This document shows, one piece after another, positions 21,101 through 31,890 of a stretch of DNA of 64,000 bases (the stretch's first letter is position 1; each line of letters starts with the position of its first letter). The DNA is from Trichuris trichiura (lineage: Eukaryota > Nematoda > Enoplea > Trichinellida > Trichuridae). Location: assembly GCA_037903355.1 (NCBI GenBank), contig JBAJFE010000060.1, positions 1,984,001-2,048,000 on the forward strand, read 5' to 3'. Below the pieces are notes generated by a model. It was given only the letters and a program-made list of their open reading frames with translations, did not search any database and was not told the DNA's origin. The position numbers and the translations under genes were made by a program.

Positions 21101-21514
21101 TTTTATTTATCGAATGGCTCAGGTTGAAAAGAGTATTAAAATTTCACTTACTAATCTCGCTGCAAGGCACAATCAACGCGTTGTGGACGGTGCCGGAACT
21201 TTTGCTACTGGTCGTCACGACGGACACGTACGGAGGTGGAGGAGACGAGGGCCATTGACCCTTTGGTGGATGACGCCTCAGTGGGTTCACTGGTGTCCCA
21301 TCAGCGGACGGTATGTTAACAATTGGAACGTTTGTTACTCTGCTGGGCGGGATATCCAAAATGGTCGAATGAACGCCCATTGTAAAACCACGGGATAAGT
21401 CGGCACCCACTGACGGCTCGGACGGATGCCTGGCATTCTCCTTAGGCCGTTCGGCGTCGCAGGATGACTCTTCTACAGGCGGTTCAACCATATCTTTCAA
21501 ATCGATCCTCGCCA
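13408..21514 (-). CDS. PHACTR: PHACTR family actin/PP1 regulator, main and C-terminal exons
   Basis: Exons in transcript order: 21514-21152, 19730-19626, 19564-19396, 19341-19226, 19162-19018, 18956-18901, 18854-18790, 18727-18590, 13552-13476 and 13423-13408; two further 5' exons are listed separately. With those the model is 1572 nt, 523 residues, all phases agreeing (human PHACTR1 has 580). PHACTRs bind G-actin through RPEL repeats and protein phosphatase 1 through their C-terminus. Two RPELs are clear ([16 protein letters not shown] and [16 protein letters not shown]). The PP1 region keeps [27 protein letters not shown] and the terminal FTRFHRP. A third repeat expected after RKDTLSLK has lost its RP..EL core. 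Exons 3-6 are acidic, Pro/Ser-rich linker. The intron 13553-18589 (5 kb) holds an intact PLE. Confidence 0.9.
14086..14555. mobile_element. Inverted-repeat element carrying a phosphatase-gene fragment, copy 1
   Basis: The left end (about 14086-14185, GTTTGGCAAC..CGTTCGTTAAATTAAC..TTTATTTCGTAAACG) is an inverted version of the right end (about 14495-14545, GCCGAAAGCTCTGCG..TTTATGAAATAAACG). Between them, 14204-14302 and 14438-14490 align with the end of exon 6, the 129-nt intron 6 and the start of exon 7 of the phosphatase-like gene (about 11420-11590). A 135-bp insertion splits that segment. An (AT)n run follows at the right edge. Capture of host sequence by a non-autonomous element is the simplest reading; a decayed paralogue colonised by repeats is the alternative. 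Confidence 0.6.
14303..14437. mobile_element. 135-bp PLE-end-derived insertion with target duplication
   Basis: The insertion is bounded by an 11-bp duplication AGGTACAATCT (14292-14302 and 14438-14448). It starts TCACGGGTTTGGCCTGTTGG and contains near its other end the inverse of that sequence, giving inverted repeats of about 25 bases. Its middle carries the CTACCAACGGATGGATGAGC block shared by all PLE ends here. It is too short to encode anything. Confidence 0.7.
14546..14576. repeat. (AT)n microsatellite
   Basis: A pure AT dinucleotide run flanked by an inverted TAAATCGTTAAAT sequence, so the block is a perfect palindrome around the repeat. Confidence 0.85.
14926..14955 (-). ncRNA. Hammerhead ribozyme core, left end of PLE-1
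   Basis: On the minus strand CTGACGA is followed by stem II CGGAAC..GTTCCG and GAAAGC. All invariant core boxes are intact and stem II pairs fully. Confidence 0.7.
15068..17692 (+). CDS. Penelope reverse transcriptase with GIY-YIG endonuclease
   Basis: 874 residues from ATG 15068; the frame is open from 14960 with no earlier ATG. It copies the element RNA and nicks target DNA. Visible in order: the KADKG block typical of Penelope RTs (about 15870), GLPKIHK..PLRPVVS, motif [12 protein letters not shown] (about 16307), motif [17 protein letters not shown], motif [10 protein letters not shown] (about 16615), LPFLDVLV, and [18 protein letters not shown]. The C-terminal endonuclease follows, with [17 protein letters not shown] (about 17270-17315) and the Arg-containing FDRYGQHM. 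The Asp residues of motifs A and C, the paired Cys of the endonuclease and its YIG are all present. No frameshift or stop is seen, so this copy may be active or recently inserted. TGA ends it. Confidence 0.95.
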   Translation: MKIQPVTKHPVFKNILSVHGALCLDAAKQLERSSMKLTLTMGKLTFLLNCRDAGLLPKCFQIKWNHARNTRTSKLLQSTGVSLLKGTIRDHRKSSALLKNACNHCTQFLSRSINFTFLSQLHAHIKNSCALAKLHQTEILNRKLNTLYSSRSWEFTRSNKRTKNPGIQSIDKVVVNLSSTSSNEIEKGVLTRGLNFVPTPKNIPVMDIISSVEGGLSRTEPLKATQVRASITNILLESRPSSTPNLSHEEQQVIKQLRSRKDIIITKADKGNVVVLLNRNDYIQKINILLDSTIYHPIPKDPTPQTCVELRALLEAFASETNDQQLAYISNYIFFLNNVKCPELYGLPKIHKEGIPLRPVVSSVNSVTSKVCTYLKDILQPLTGKRKSHVKNCKDFCTALKPITLTPNSIMVSYDVKDLFTSIPINYTIDLLEKLLKRDTTRPLKTKLNLFHITKLIAFCMKQGNYFRFQDSFFLQTDGAPMGSPLSPILAEIFMEHFEEKAFASIGSDDAPIFFKRYVDDIFAITTAGKEGTFLSHLNSIFPNNIRLTMETEVNNKLPFLDVLVIKQGNQIRTSVYRKPTHSNRYLHFSSHHPLSVKRDIVKGMVDRALAICDPAFLPAELKYILQTFTDNGYPHSLVKHIIAECRRHSNPSPNDEIYNLNNTNTIANNNIDNTGITKSRPILFIPYYNGIGERILRLSRSLDFKVRFTTSNSLRSMVRSDKIIVPFDRRPGVVYEKRCSCNASYIGETGNTSFDRYGQHMSNFSRYKKAMRRLIQPDGPKTLNPRRGRPQKLKPEKIIQETIKASAVVEHSSQCSLDLQPRIICRESHLHLRRVKEALFIRHNHTINRDKGQEVSSAWDPLISKTKCCSLPR
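17767..17796 (+). ncRNA. Hammerhead ribozyme core, right end of PLE-1
   Basis: Mirror copy of the left-end core: CTGACGA, stem II CGGAAC/GTTCCG around a 6-nt loop, then GAAAGC. It lies in the sense orientation relative to the reverse transcriptase. Confidence 0.75.
17960..18112. repeat. Clustered (AT)n microsatellites
   Basis: AT runs at about 17966-17978, 17991-18015 and 18084-18112; the last is flanked by inverted GACAATACAGAT sequences. Another run lies at 18501-18518. Confidence 0.8.
18015..18440. mobile_element. Inverted-repeat element carrying a phosphatase-gene fragment, copy 2
   Basis: The left arm (about 18120-18180) and right arm (about 18340-18400, GGCCGAAAGCTCTGCG..GAAATAAACGATAATTTAACG) are inverted copies. 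The interior, 18183-18338, aligns without the 135-bp insertion to the phosphatase-like gene from the last bases of exon 6, through intron 6, into exon 7. Exon 7 similarity then stops. A second, inverted left-arm copy lies at 18015-18090, across an (AT)n run at about 18084-18112. Confidence 0.6.
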
Positions 21515-23936
21515 CTGGAAAAGAAAAACATTAACCAGCTGACACTGCATATACAGACGTTATTGAAATTATGGAAAATCGACTGGCACGGTTGAGTGAG
21601 GAACGAGGAAAACGAGCCGATCAAATTACAACAATACCATCGCGCCAAGGAAATGTTTTTTTCCTTAAAGTCAAGCGTTCAATGAACAATAATACGCAGA
21701 ATAGAGCATGGAAAGCTCTAGTAGCATGATTACTTAAGAAATCAATTAGCCGCCCAAAAAGTTGACCCAAACCGCGCTTAACTTAACGGCCAACATAAGA
21801 GGAGCTCTAACCAACAAGGATCGAGACCTTATAAGGAGAAATAGGATTTCCAAGAAGGCATGTTGGCGGCAAAACATGCGTCTATTGCGTCAGCGAAGAG
21901 ATTTTCAAATTAAAAAGATAATCAAGGTCGTTGGAGCTTAGCTCGCACAGTAGAACGGAGGCGGCGTGCGATTCTACCATTTTCAAGCGGGAAGGCATAT
22001 GTAAATTTGCATTCGACTTTCCACTTCCGCTAAGGGCCCAAAAAGTTCGAACTGCGTAACTGGCTGCTTAACGGACTTGAACGAACAAGCCGAAAATTGT
22101 ACGAATTACCAGCACAAGTTGGGATATGCAGAGGCGGGAATGGATGGGCGTTTTGGCGGTAAAATTTCGCCTGCACACCGCTGAGGCGCGGTTCAACAAC
22201 AGACGCAACGCTATTTATTTACCCATAAATGGCGATAATTCGACCACTTTGACAGTGATTGATTTGCCCGCTCATTCTAACCGTCGATCCTGACAAAAGA
22301 TGAACGACGACAACAGCTCATATTTCAAGCAATGTAAGAAGTCGTAAAAAGGGGCTGAGCTTTGTTGCTACGCAAATGATACTCATGAAAACACAAAAAC
22401 GTTGGCGACAACCTAATAGGGCAAACAAGGAAAAGCGGGTCGCTGAAACAAAACTCAATAAGTCACATAAAGCAAGCGAGAGCGCATTGGAGTTGCGTAA
22501 ACGCAAACGCTTTACAGTTCATAACAATAGGCGATAATGCTAATATGAAAATTCATATCCGTCTATTCGACAGAAAAGGAAAAAATTTGCATAACCTTGC
22601 CGAGCCAACGAAGTGCTTATTTGCAATTGCGTAGCTTGCAAAAATGAATAGAATACTCGCGCGCGCGCGCGCTAGCAAGCATTGCAACAAGGACGTGACC
22701 CGAGCAAAAGGCCAAGGATGGTCAAAACCGGTTGTACAATGTTGTTGCCTAAAAAGGACAACGGGAAAATATACAACACACGATTGGTTTGCCAAGAATT
22801 TAAAAGCGACAGAGTCATGGAAAAGAAAGGAGGAAAAGGTGTCAGCCGGCTGGGCGGCAAAAACGAACAGGTGTGCGGGCAGTACAATGGGCTCGACTTA
22901 TCAATGGACATTGCCAAAAATGGCGGCTTAAAACAACATTAAATTATGAATGAAAAGCAGCGCGGACTACCAGCGGCGGAAAAGGTGTTCAACAATTTCA
23001 TTCACGCGCTAGCAGGTTGCACTCAACAATGAAAAGGGTACACTCACCAGCTCGACCGCCTTTACATTCAAATGCTCTGCTGAAGTGACCAAAAATATTA
23101 AAAAGCACTGATTTCAATGGCATCTCAGTCTTCTCGCCCACTCTCTTTTATTCATGGCATATTCTGTAGGCGTGAATGAACAAAGCTTTGCTTAGCGAGT
23201 GAGTAGTGCCGGCATACTGCGACAACCGGCAGAAGTTGCGAGTGGAAGAATTAATGAGTGCTCACGGCTCTCATTGAGAAAAAAAGGTGAATGCGCGCGT
23301 GCTCGCATATAGAAACGAGCAAGACGCTTCCGTTTCGTCAATGGGCCAGAAGGGAGCACGTCAATTACTCAAAGACATCCTCAATGCCACGCAAAAGCGA
23401 AGCATCGAGAAGTACGTACGGTTGACGAGGGGAAACTAAAGCAACGCAAAGCGGTCGCTCTTTTTTTCTTTCTAAAAATACGTTACAATACCGGAAAGGC
23501 ATTCTGCCGCCTACGCGGGAAACCAATAATAATCGGCAAATACTTTGTTGCCACGCGCTTACGGGTGAAATATTAATATTAATGATATTTACCGGATCGG
23601 CTGAGCGCGCAGCGTGACTGATACTGCGCAGTTACCTAACTTATGAAAAATGCAATATCCCATAAAATTTAGGCTTTAGTATAAATCGATTTCGCGCAGT
23701 GCATTCGCACTCGCGGTCGGCAAAGCAAAGTTTATCATATTTTGACGTATATGTCAGCAAAATGTTTTCAATTTTTGGCCAACGCTGGAACTGAGCTTGC
23801 CAACTATTCAAGACGCTCGCGGACTTAAAAATAATGCATTGAAAAAAAGGTGTTGCGAATTTTTTGAAAAAAATTTGATTAAAAATAATTCCACGGCTTT
23901 GTAAATGCAACTTCTTGGTACGGGACCGTATAGTTT

Positions 23937-24237
23937 CATGTTGAGTTTCTTTTACGGAAATTTTGTCCCGTTCACAAAATTTTTATTATTCCATAGCTTT
24001 CGGGTCAGACGAGACCCGTCTTCAGCGGTGTTAATATAAAGCAATGGCGTAACGAAAATTCACGGTGTTAAAATGATGTAACGGGTGTTGCGCGGGGATG
24101 TTTTAACTGTTTAAAGTCAAATGTTTTAAAGTAGATTTCATTGTGTCCTCATCTTCTGTCTGTCTGACACGAATAAATTACGGAATAATAAAAATATTAT
24201 CAACGGGACAAAATTTCCGTAAAAGAAACTCAACATG
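23937..24237. mobile_element. Foldback element with hammerhead core
   Basis: About 58-bp inverted arms: 23937-23994, starting CATGTTGAGTTTCTTTTACG, and 24181-24237, ending with the inverse. The element encloses a hammerhead core close to its left arm. The preceding CTTGGTACGGGAC string also precedes the related palindrome at 48.9 kb, so both belong to one short non-autonomous family, probably mobilised by PLE proteins. Confidence 0.7.
23996..24025 (-). ncRNA. Hammerhead ribozyme core
   Basis: On the minus strand CTGAAGA is followed by stem II CGGGTC/GACCCG with a 6-nt loop, then GAAAGC. Invariant boxes are intact. Confidence 0.65.
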
Positions 24238-27200
24238 AATTCGACGGCTCTTCTTTATCGTAACAATGCCCGATAAGCCGCTTTGGCCAAGCCGCACTTG
24301 GCGGCAAAAAAACTCGAAGGAGTTGCGAAAAAAAGTTGCCGGCATAAATGATTTTCAAGTTCAAAAAATTTGAATTCAAATTTTTGAATCGAAGCGTCTC
24401 TTGGCGAAAGAATGTCCGCGAAGCCAATAAGAGACGACTGGCGTTCAAAAATGAATCAACTTGTGCCCAATGAAGCATGCCTAATGGAAGCCCAACGATT
24501 GGACATATTTCATCGGGCGTTTGGTGGAACAACAAGATAAAACCAAGTTGCAAATGGCGTTGCCTATTGTCGGACAGATCAAAAGTATTGAATTTATTTT
24601 TCCGAAAAACATTCAACGGTAAAACGGCAACAAAGCCGCAAGCGACCCTCAAAGTTAGGGCGACGACGATTCGCGCCAAGGAGAACAACTGTCGTCGATC
24701 GGAGCTGACAAAATTGATTTGGCCCATTTGAGCAGTCGCAAAGGGCGACGAAAAATTGTTTGCCATTGCTTAAATTGAATAATAGGGCGACGCAAATGAT
24801 CCCAAAGGATGTTTTTCCGTTTAAACGTTGCCCGCGCGCACATCTCCCGCTTACCGACGATGACAAATAAACCGAAGAAGCCAACGGAAAAATTTCCAAC
24901 TCGACATAACGCAATAATTTAGTTTCTTTCAAAATTCTGCCCTAAAAAAAAACGACAAAGTGGAAGCGGCGCTAACAGTTTTGAAAGTCCAAATTTTTAA
25001 AAATCAATAAACCATTTCATGTGTCAGCAATGTTCAAGCCTATTATGGTCATTGATTCCGGCCGCCCGTGGTTGCTCGCAATCTCATTTCTGTTGGTTCT
25101 TTTTTCTTCGACAAATATTGGGTTACAATCCCGGCGGGCTTTAGTCAAACATATATGCATACATTACCGGAGGGCGACGAAACTCGAAGCGTCGCTGCTC
25201 CTTAACCGAACTAATGGAATTAAAACTGCAAAGCTAAAAAATGCGCACTTCGCCCGAGTTTTAATTTAGGCAAGTGGAATGCGACGACTAATGAATTAGC
25301 TGAACGCGGGTAAAGAGGCGTTGGATAAAAACAATAAACACAGAAATCGATATACAAAAAAAACAAAAGCGATAATTTTAAAATAATGCAACTTAAGACA
25401 TTGAGGCTTCACTTTAGTGCTACTTATTGGCCGTATAAGCAACTTTGCCTTTTCAGCCTTTAAAATAAATTTGCTGAATGAATGCCCAAACATACGGGCT
25501 ACTCTTAAGGCACAAAGATTCAAAAATTTCAATGATATCAAGTAAGCATTAATTGAGGAAATGTCTGTTTGCATACGTTGACGCCCTTAACTTTTCTATC
25601 CTCTACGGCTAAGGATACAAAACCCGGAATTTTCCCGCCAAAAATGGATGCAGGACAAACGCTTGTCAGCTTTGTTGTAAAAAAAAAAAAGCAGTTACCG
25701 GCAGTTGGCGAACAGAGGCGGCAAAAGTTCCAAGATATCGAAAGGTCACAATTTGCAACTGGCAGCAGCGTCCCCGCGGAGGATCGGTTGCCAAATAAAA
25801 ATGGTTCCGTAATTGCGTTGAAGATGGGCAAGAGCGTTTCAAAGTTGCAAAATCAATGTCAACGGAATTCGAGCGGATATTCGGCTGCTGGCGGCAAATC
25901 AATAAAAACGCTCGCAAAAATAAACTCATTAAATAAAGACCGCAAAATGGTCGGGGGAGAAGAGCAAAAATTTTACGCGACATTTACGCGCGCTGAAAGT
26001 TGACAATGACATTTTATGAAGCGACGCAACTTTTTTTGGCGGCAACGGAAACGCTTCGCCGAAGCGGTTGCGCAAAGCCATTTCGGTTTTCAACGAGACT
26101 AAGTTAATTAAAGCATTTTCATCTCTCTTCGATCCGCTTCCGCGCCTTCCATTTATGGCTTTTGATCAAGATTCCCCATCGTTACTAACGGCTTTGAATT
26201 CACTATTCCTTTTAACTGAACAAGTTTATAAAGAGAGCAAATTTTTCTTATAAAAAAAAATGACGCGTTACGCCCTCGATTTTTGAACTAATTTTCTGAA
26301 ACTACCCGAAAAATAAGGCTCGTAACCTCGCGCCAATTCTTGAATCCAAGCGAACGTTATTACGACGCTAGTGGCGAGCTAAAAAAAAAGTAATGCATAC
26401 GCCGCGGTGTTTAAGAAAAACAAGTTTATTGCAATTTAATCAATTTTCTCGCCTAAAGGACCATAGCCGCGTGCTCAATTCGCGATGGTAAACAATTTTT
26501 GCCTGTATTGTTTTTTAAAAGCAAAAAGGCGCAAAGAGGTCTCTTATTTTTCAAACATGACATTTTGCAACCGCTTCGCCAGCATTTTCGCTGCAGCCAA
26601 CCCAATGGCAACGGGGAGCCATTAATAAACATGCGAATGCGGTTGGAAACATCGAGCGCTTCTGCGATCAATTTTCCTAGCAAAAAGCGATTGCCCGCCA
26701 AGCCTACGCGGCCTTCGCCTCGGTACAATAGTTCCCCCGGATAATGAATTTAAAAAAAGTAGTGCCCTCTTGCAAGCCGATCCCCGCCTTTCCGCACAGT
26801 TCAGAAATTTGGGGATGAATAAAAACAGGCAAAATAACCATAAAGAGCATTAGTAGCTGATGGTTTAAAGCAGTGTCTCTCAACGTGGGCCCTGGGGCAA
26901 AAAAGGTTGAGAAACTATGGTTTAAAGCAAAATTTCGAACTAACGGAATTTTTTCCAAAACAACAGAGGCAAAGGGAAGCTTTAGTAGTCGAACAAATGG
27001 GCATTTTGCCCAACGCCGAAATACGAATTTTACAGTACGCTGAACCTGATTATCATTAGAACAGAAAGACGACCGAAATTATTCGCATTTCTTGAATACT
27101 TTCGCTTGCCGTCCAGTTTTGAACGATGGCCAAAAGCAAACGACTACGCTAGCAGTTCCGCTGAGATAAACAGCAGCGCGTCGGATTGCATACCGTCGCT

Positions 27201-28449
27201 GCCCATTGTTTAGAAATGTCTAGCGGTTGCCCGCGCGTCAAGTGCTTATCATGAAGGTGCGCTTTGCAAAGCGGCTCACAGCGATGCCGTCAGTGTTGTT
27301 ACACACACCCGTTAGGAGAAACTATGTTTTCAAAGCAAAGCTTACAGTCAACAATAATAAGCCACCTCTAAGAAAGCGCGCAACGCGATGCCAACAGGCA
27401 GTAGTCATTCTCAACGCAATTTGCCGTACGCGTCTTGAATAGCTATGCTGACGCTAGAAATTCAACGGAAAAAAATAAATTTATCGAAATTGCTCGCCTT
27501 TATTAGAAAAAACAGTAAGTCTGAGTTAAATGATTTTCAGGTACCGTATTACTTGATTCCAACGATCTCGCAAAGTTTTATGATTATTAACACCAAGCTT
27601 TGAGAAAAGTTTAAAAAATGAATCCCGAAAGCATTGTAAAGGGAAATTGAGCGTTTTGATTGCGCGCTAAGGGCGTCGACAGCCCATCGGCCGACAGCAA
27701 ACAACGATATCAGCGCTCGAAGAGATAGCGGAGTATTTAGCTCAAAACGAAAGCCTTTAAGGTCGCAACGCTGTCGGCAGCGAGTAGGAGAACGTTTTGT
27801 CAAGTGGAAGAGACGCAAACGGCGAAAGAGCGACCGCTTGCGCAGGCAAAGCTGAAAAATGATGCTATGTCACCCAATCGCGGGCTCACTTGCGCCATCA
27901 ATGCGCTTAAAGATTTCTTGGCAGCCGGAGACGATGCAAAAAATGTTGCCGTGCTAAAATTGGCCATTTTCAGCCAATGCCGGCGAAAAGAACAGTTCCA
28001 ATTTATCGCTTCGCCAAAGCATTGGCCTTTTGGCGCCTACAAGCTCGCCAATTAGAGATGCGTCAACTCGATTACCTTTATCAGGTAGTATCTACGAGAG
28101 CGCTGCTTTGGAAAACGAAACAGTTGAGCAAAAATTGAACCGGCGAAAAGAGAGACGCGTCAGATCGAGTTTACAAGGGGAAATTGGAGATAAGAGCTTG
28201 AAAACTTTGGGCAGCCATTCAGTAATCTCCCGAAAGAAAAAGTCGCCATAGTTTCTTCTCACTACGCGGACGAAGAAGGGAACATACAACTGCTAATCGA
28301 GCAACATTTCGCGAAAAAGATAAGAGTAAAAAGACTTTTGCTAAGCCGATCAGCAGACGGGCGGAAAGGGGCTTTTTTTAACGCGACTAATAGGTCGGAT
28401 CAACTCGGGTGGACCTTGGTTAAACGAATTGCTAGATTGTATGACGTAC

Positions 28450-28852
28450 CTCCGTTGACAGAACATTTCCGGCAACGTTTTGCTTTCCAACGCCTCCACT
28501 TCCATGGCTGAAGCCACCGGAGCCACATGTTGCTTGACTTAACACCCTGCGCGGGCAAGTTGCTGGCTCGCCTTCCACGAAGTCTATTCAGTGCGGCATT
28601 GAGAAAAACACTGTCATAGCTAGACGATGCCTTTACTCCTGAAAAGCATCGATTGAACGAATATATGGTTAACGCGAGGAGCCAATATTCCTTTTATCTT
28701 TTTCGACCATTCGACTTACCGTGCGATGGACGAGCCTCACGGGAATCCAAGTCGCTCGATCGTCGTCCCAGGTCGGCTGGATTTCCGTCAGCGGAAGATA
28801 AGGCGGCCTCTTTGTCGCCGGCCGAAGACGGACGATCCTTCCATAAGGCCAT
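28450..28852 (-). CDS. PHACTR: PHACTR 5' coding exons (N-terminus)
   Basis: Exon 1 is 28852-28720, starting at ATG in a CCATGG context and ending at a strong GTAAGT donor. Exon 2 is 28638-28450, from a TTTTCAG acceptor to a GTACGT donor. The phases join (1 to 1), and exon 2 also joins in phase with the exon at 21514. The translation contains WLQPWKWRRWKAKR, matching the conserved basic KPWKWRK element that lies near the N-terminus of PHACTR proteins. In vertebrates an RPEL follows this element directly; here it is absent, or lies in an unlocated exon of the 6.9 kb intron 21515-28449. Confidence 0.6.
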
Positions 28853-31800
28853 GGCCAAGGCCGGCCGAAAAGCAGGAAGCGCCTTCCCCACCGCCGCCCA
28901 ACTTACGCAGCTTTTCTTACAGCCAACCTTTTCTGTTATTTTATACGGCACCTATGAGGCTAAAGAAGGCACAAAGTTGGCCAAACGCCGTTATGCAATT
29001 CGATCGCTGGCGATTGTGATCAACCGCTTGAGCAGTATATTTGATGTTCAGGTACATTTATACAATTGACAGTATGACCACTAGAGGTCCACGCCAAGCT
29101 ATCAACCGACCCGCTGTGACTCTATTTACTTGTTTGATGACGAGCTATCGTCGTTGCTGATCCTAAGACGACAAATCGCACGGTCAATAGTCAGACTTTC
29201 AAGAAGATGGTCGGTAATTCCGCGAAGCTCGTCGGGCCACGGTCAGCAAACCTCTTTGAGCTGGGACACTTGAACATCTGCATCAGCTGCTTATAATCAA
29301 CCGGACTGCAGCGAACTGCGCTTCAACAACAACTTGGCACGCCAGCCGGTCCAAGCATTGCAACTAGTCTGGGTGGCGCCCAGAAAAATATGCGTATAAG
29401 CAAAGATGCGCTCTGCTGTAGACTGTTCAAAGAAGCGACCGACCAAGCTAGTAGCCCCGAGCACCCTAACACCTTAGCCAGCTGCCAACGGGATCACTTT
29501 CCAAAGGCCCCAACGGGCGCAATGCAGTCATTCTACGTTTCAACTGCAATGCGTACCCATGTTTTGCTTTTGCGTCAACAACTATTGAAAGTACGCAGTT
29601 ATATAGGCAAGCGAGCGAAAACTGATCCTAAAAACATATTTACAACGATCCTTTGTCAACTGTCCACTGCTACATTGCTGAGCTACAAAATTTACTTAAG
29701 ACTCTAAAACCAGTCGACGCTGGCTGTTTGAATAGGCGTAGAAATTTTTAAAAGAACAATCGATTCAAAAGCTGCCCGGTGCCGGCCGAACACGATTCCG
29801 GGAATGAAATTGGTTGAGATTTCGTCAACACTGCTAACATACAGTAATCGACTAAAGATCATTAGGTTCATAACAAAATTATTTAGAATTTTGAACATCT
29901 GCCGTAGCGCCACGCGGCCAACCGACGATATTGCGTAGCCTAACGATTATTTTTTTTGAATCCCTAACTGCTCTGTTCCAAAACGACGTCGTATAGACAA
30001 AATATTGCAAGTTAGCACGTCTTTTTTCCTTTATACCCCTTAAATTCAGCGATAGACAAGCTGTGCTTTGCGATCGAGTGTTCTCCGGAGCCATTTGCTT
30101 ACATGCGCCCATCTCCCTTGCCTACCGCGGGAAAAACGCATCGTGCGAAAAAGAAGCATTGCGCGCAAACAGCGAACAAGGCAAGCGTTACATTGCGCGA
30201 GAGCCTTTTTTCAACCAAAATTCAGCGCGAAAAAAAATCTTGCTGCCCTTCGTTCAAGAGCAAACCGGAAGTTAAAATCGTTCTGTTTAACTAACACTTC
30301 CAAGTTATTGCAGTTTGTAGAAGGTTACAAAACTACGTTTGTAAACCGTCCGTCCGCTCCTTAGTTTAATAGGGGGTTTCAAAATTGAAGGAAATTGAAA
30401 ATAGCGGATTTGAACCTGCGAATCATGAATACAAACCCCTATTGCTACAGTATTCCTCTCGTTGTAAGAAGCAGCGTCTTCTAGCGTTCGCTAACGCGCT
30501 GTCAAATTCAACTTTCCCTGCAAACTGCCTCGACTAAATTTTGCTACCCATCGAAGTGCTCAAGCAACTGCGTGATGAGCGCTCGATTCGCGAATTGAAA
30601 ATTCCGCCTCGTTTCGTTTGGGTTTCAAATTAAAAAAGGCGAAAAACAGAGAGAAAACCAGCCTAAGCTTAACTCAAAAAATGACTCGCTTTAGTCTAGG
30701 CTGTTTGCGGTTACTTGTGCTAAAGGAACTTGACTTTCTTTTCATCTACAGTACTCTTCAAGCGTCTAATGGAACTCTATATAAATTAGAAGGCGCATGG
30801 CAATCGCGCGAGCGAAAAAAGCTACTCGCTATCAAGCAAATGCAACAACTGTTTCGGAAAAAATTTATTATTAAGATTGACTGTCTGAAATTCCTCTTTT
30901 GGCATTACCACTTAAGTGCCGTTGGTATAACTGTCGTCAGGGCCTGAGCTTAGAGATCTGAGCGCAAGTGCGCGGCTGCCAATAGCAACTTTTCGCTCCT
31001 CCTCTATGCAACATTCTTCGCAGCGTATTGCGCGGTCGCTGCATCCAAACATCTTGTGCTGCATATAACAATAACCAAACATAACGCCAAGCGAACGTTC
31101 TTTTATCGAAAGAAGGTAGATTTGATCCTCGTCTGCGCCAACCTACAACATTTGAGCAGCGCTACATTTAGTTTATTAAAACAGTTTTGAATAGGTTTTG
31201 AAAATGCAACTTTTTTCCAACAACCTGCTTTGGTTTACTAGCTTATTTTGGGAAAAGCCGTTACCGCTAAGGGCAGAAGTTGCTGAGCTTTCATTAACGC
31301 TAAACTGTGTCTCGAGCGCAAATGGATAATGAAATTGATGAATAAAGCTTTAATGATTATCAGGTTCACTTCTGGAAACTGTTTTAGTTTTGCGCAATAT
31401 CATGCTTAAAAAATCATTTTAACACTTACTTTTCGCTTATTAATATACGCTAGGTATACAGCACTTGAATCAGCATGCCGGCGACCTTGTTCCAATGCTA
31501 ACAGAAAGTCCGAATTTGGGTTTTACGGTGTTGAAAGCTTGAGACTTTAACTATTTTTAAAATTTCATTATTATGTTCTACGAGTATAGTCGTTCATTGA
31601 AAACAAAAAAGAAATTTACGAAGCCTCTCGGGCGCCGTTACATCCCGCCATCACCTTGGAGCACAATCGCATTGTATTCGAAAACGCCGTAACTTTTTTT
31701 TGCTTCCAAAAAACGATTATTTTCATACAGTATAGCTTTGAAATTGGGAAGTGCTTTAAAATTCAAAAGGGCTTCAGGTATACGATATCAAGAAAGAAAA

Positions 31801-31890
31801 TGTAAATTTTGAAGAATTCATTGCGCGGGGGAAAATACCATCAAATTAGCCTGGTTGCAATTTCGGCGCTTTATGTATGGAAAAACTTAC
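28853..31890. other. No supported gene
   Basis: Upstream of the PHACTR start and downstream of the located CSL4 exons. The 3' exon or exons of the CSL4 gene should lie in the lower part of this stretch or beyond but were not recognised. PHACTR promoter sequence is expected near 28.9-29.2 kb; no clear TATA box or initiator was identified. Confidence 0.4.

Larger units (their letters stand above)
21515..28449. other. Large PHACTR intron, low coding content
   Basis: This 6.9 kb stretch separates PHACTR exons 2 and 3. Short frames on both strands lack recognisable motifs. A (GC)n run lies at about 22660-22670 and a run of about 12 A at 25678. The one structured element I can support is the foldback at 23937-24237. 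An exon of a length divisible by three, for example an N-terminal RPEL, could still be hidden here. Confidence 0.5.

Noticed and set aside
28380..28440. Possible N-terminal RPEL (PPELIRP or FRPSADRL) just after PHACTR exon 2
   Set aside because: The acceptor for the first would leave a 35-nt intron, the second lacks the conserved Glu-Leu, and neither continues in phase to exon 3 convincingly.
31620..31720. Minus-strand stretch resembling the CSL4 C-terminus, including a W after an in-frame TGA
   Set aside because: Similarity is weak, needs UGA readthrough and has no supporting splice phase; tempting next to a UCA tRNA but not credible.
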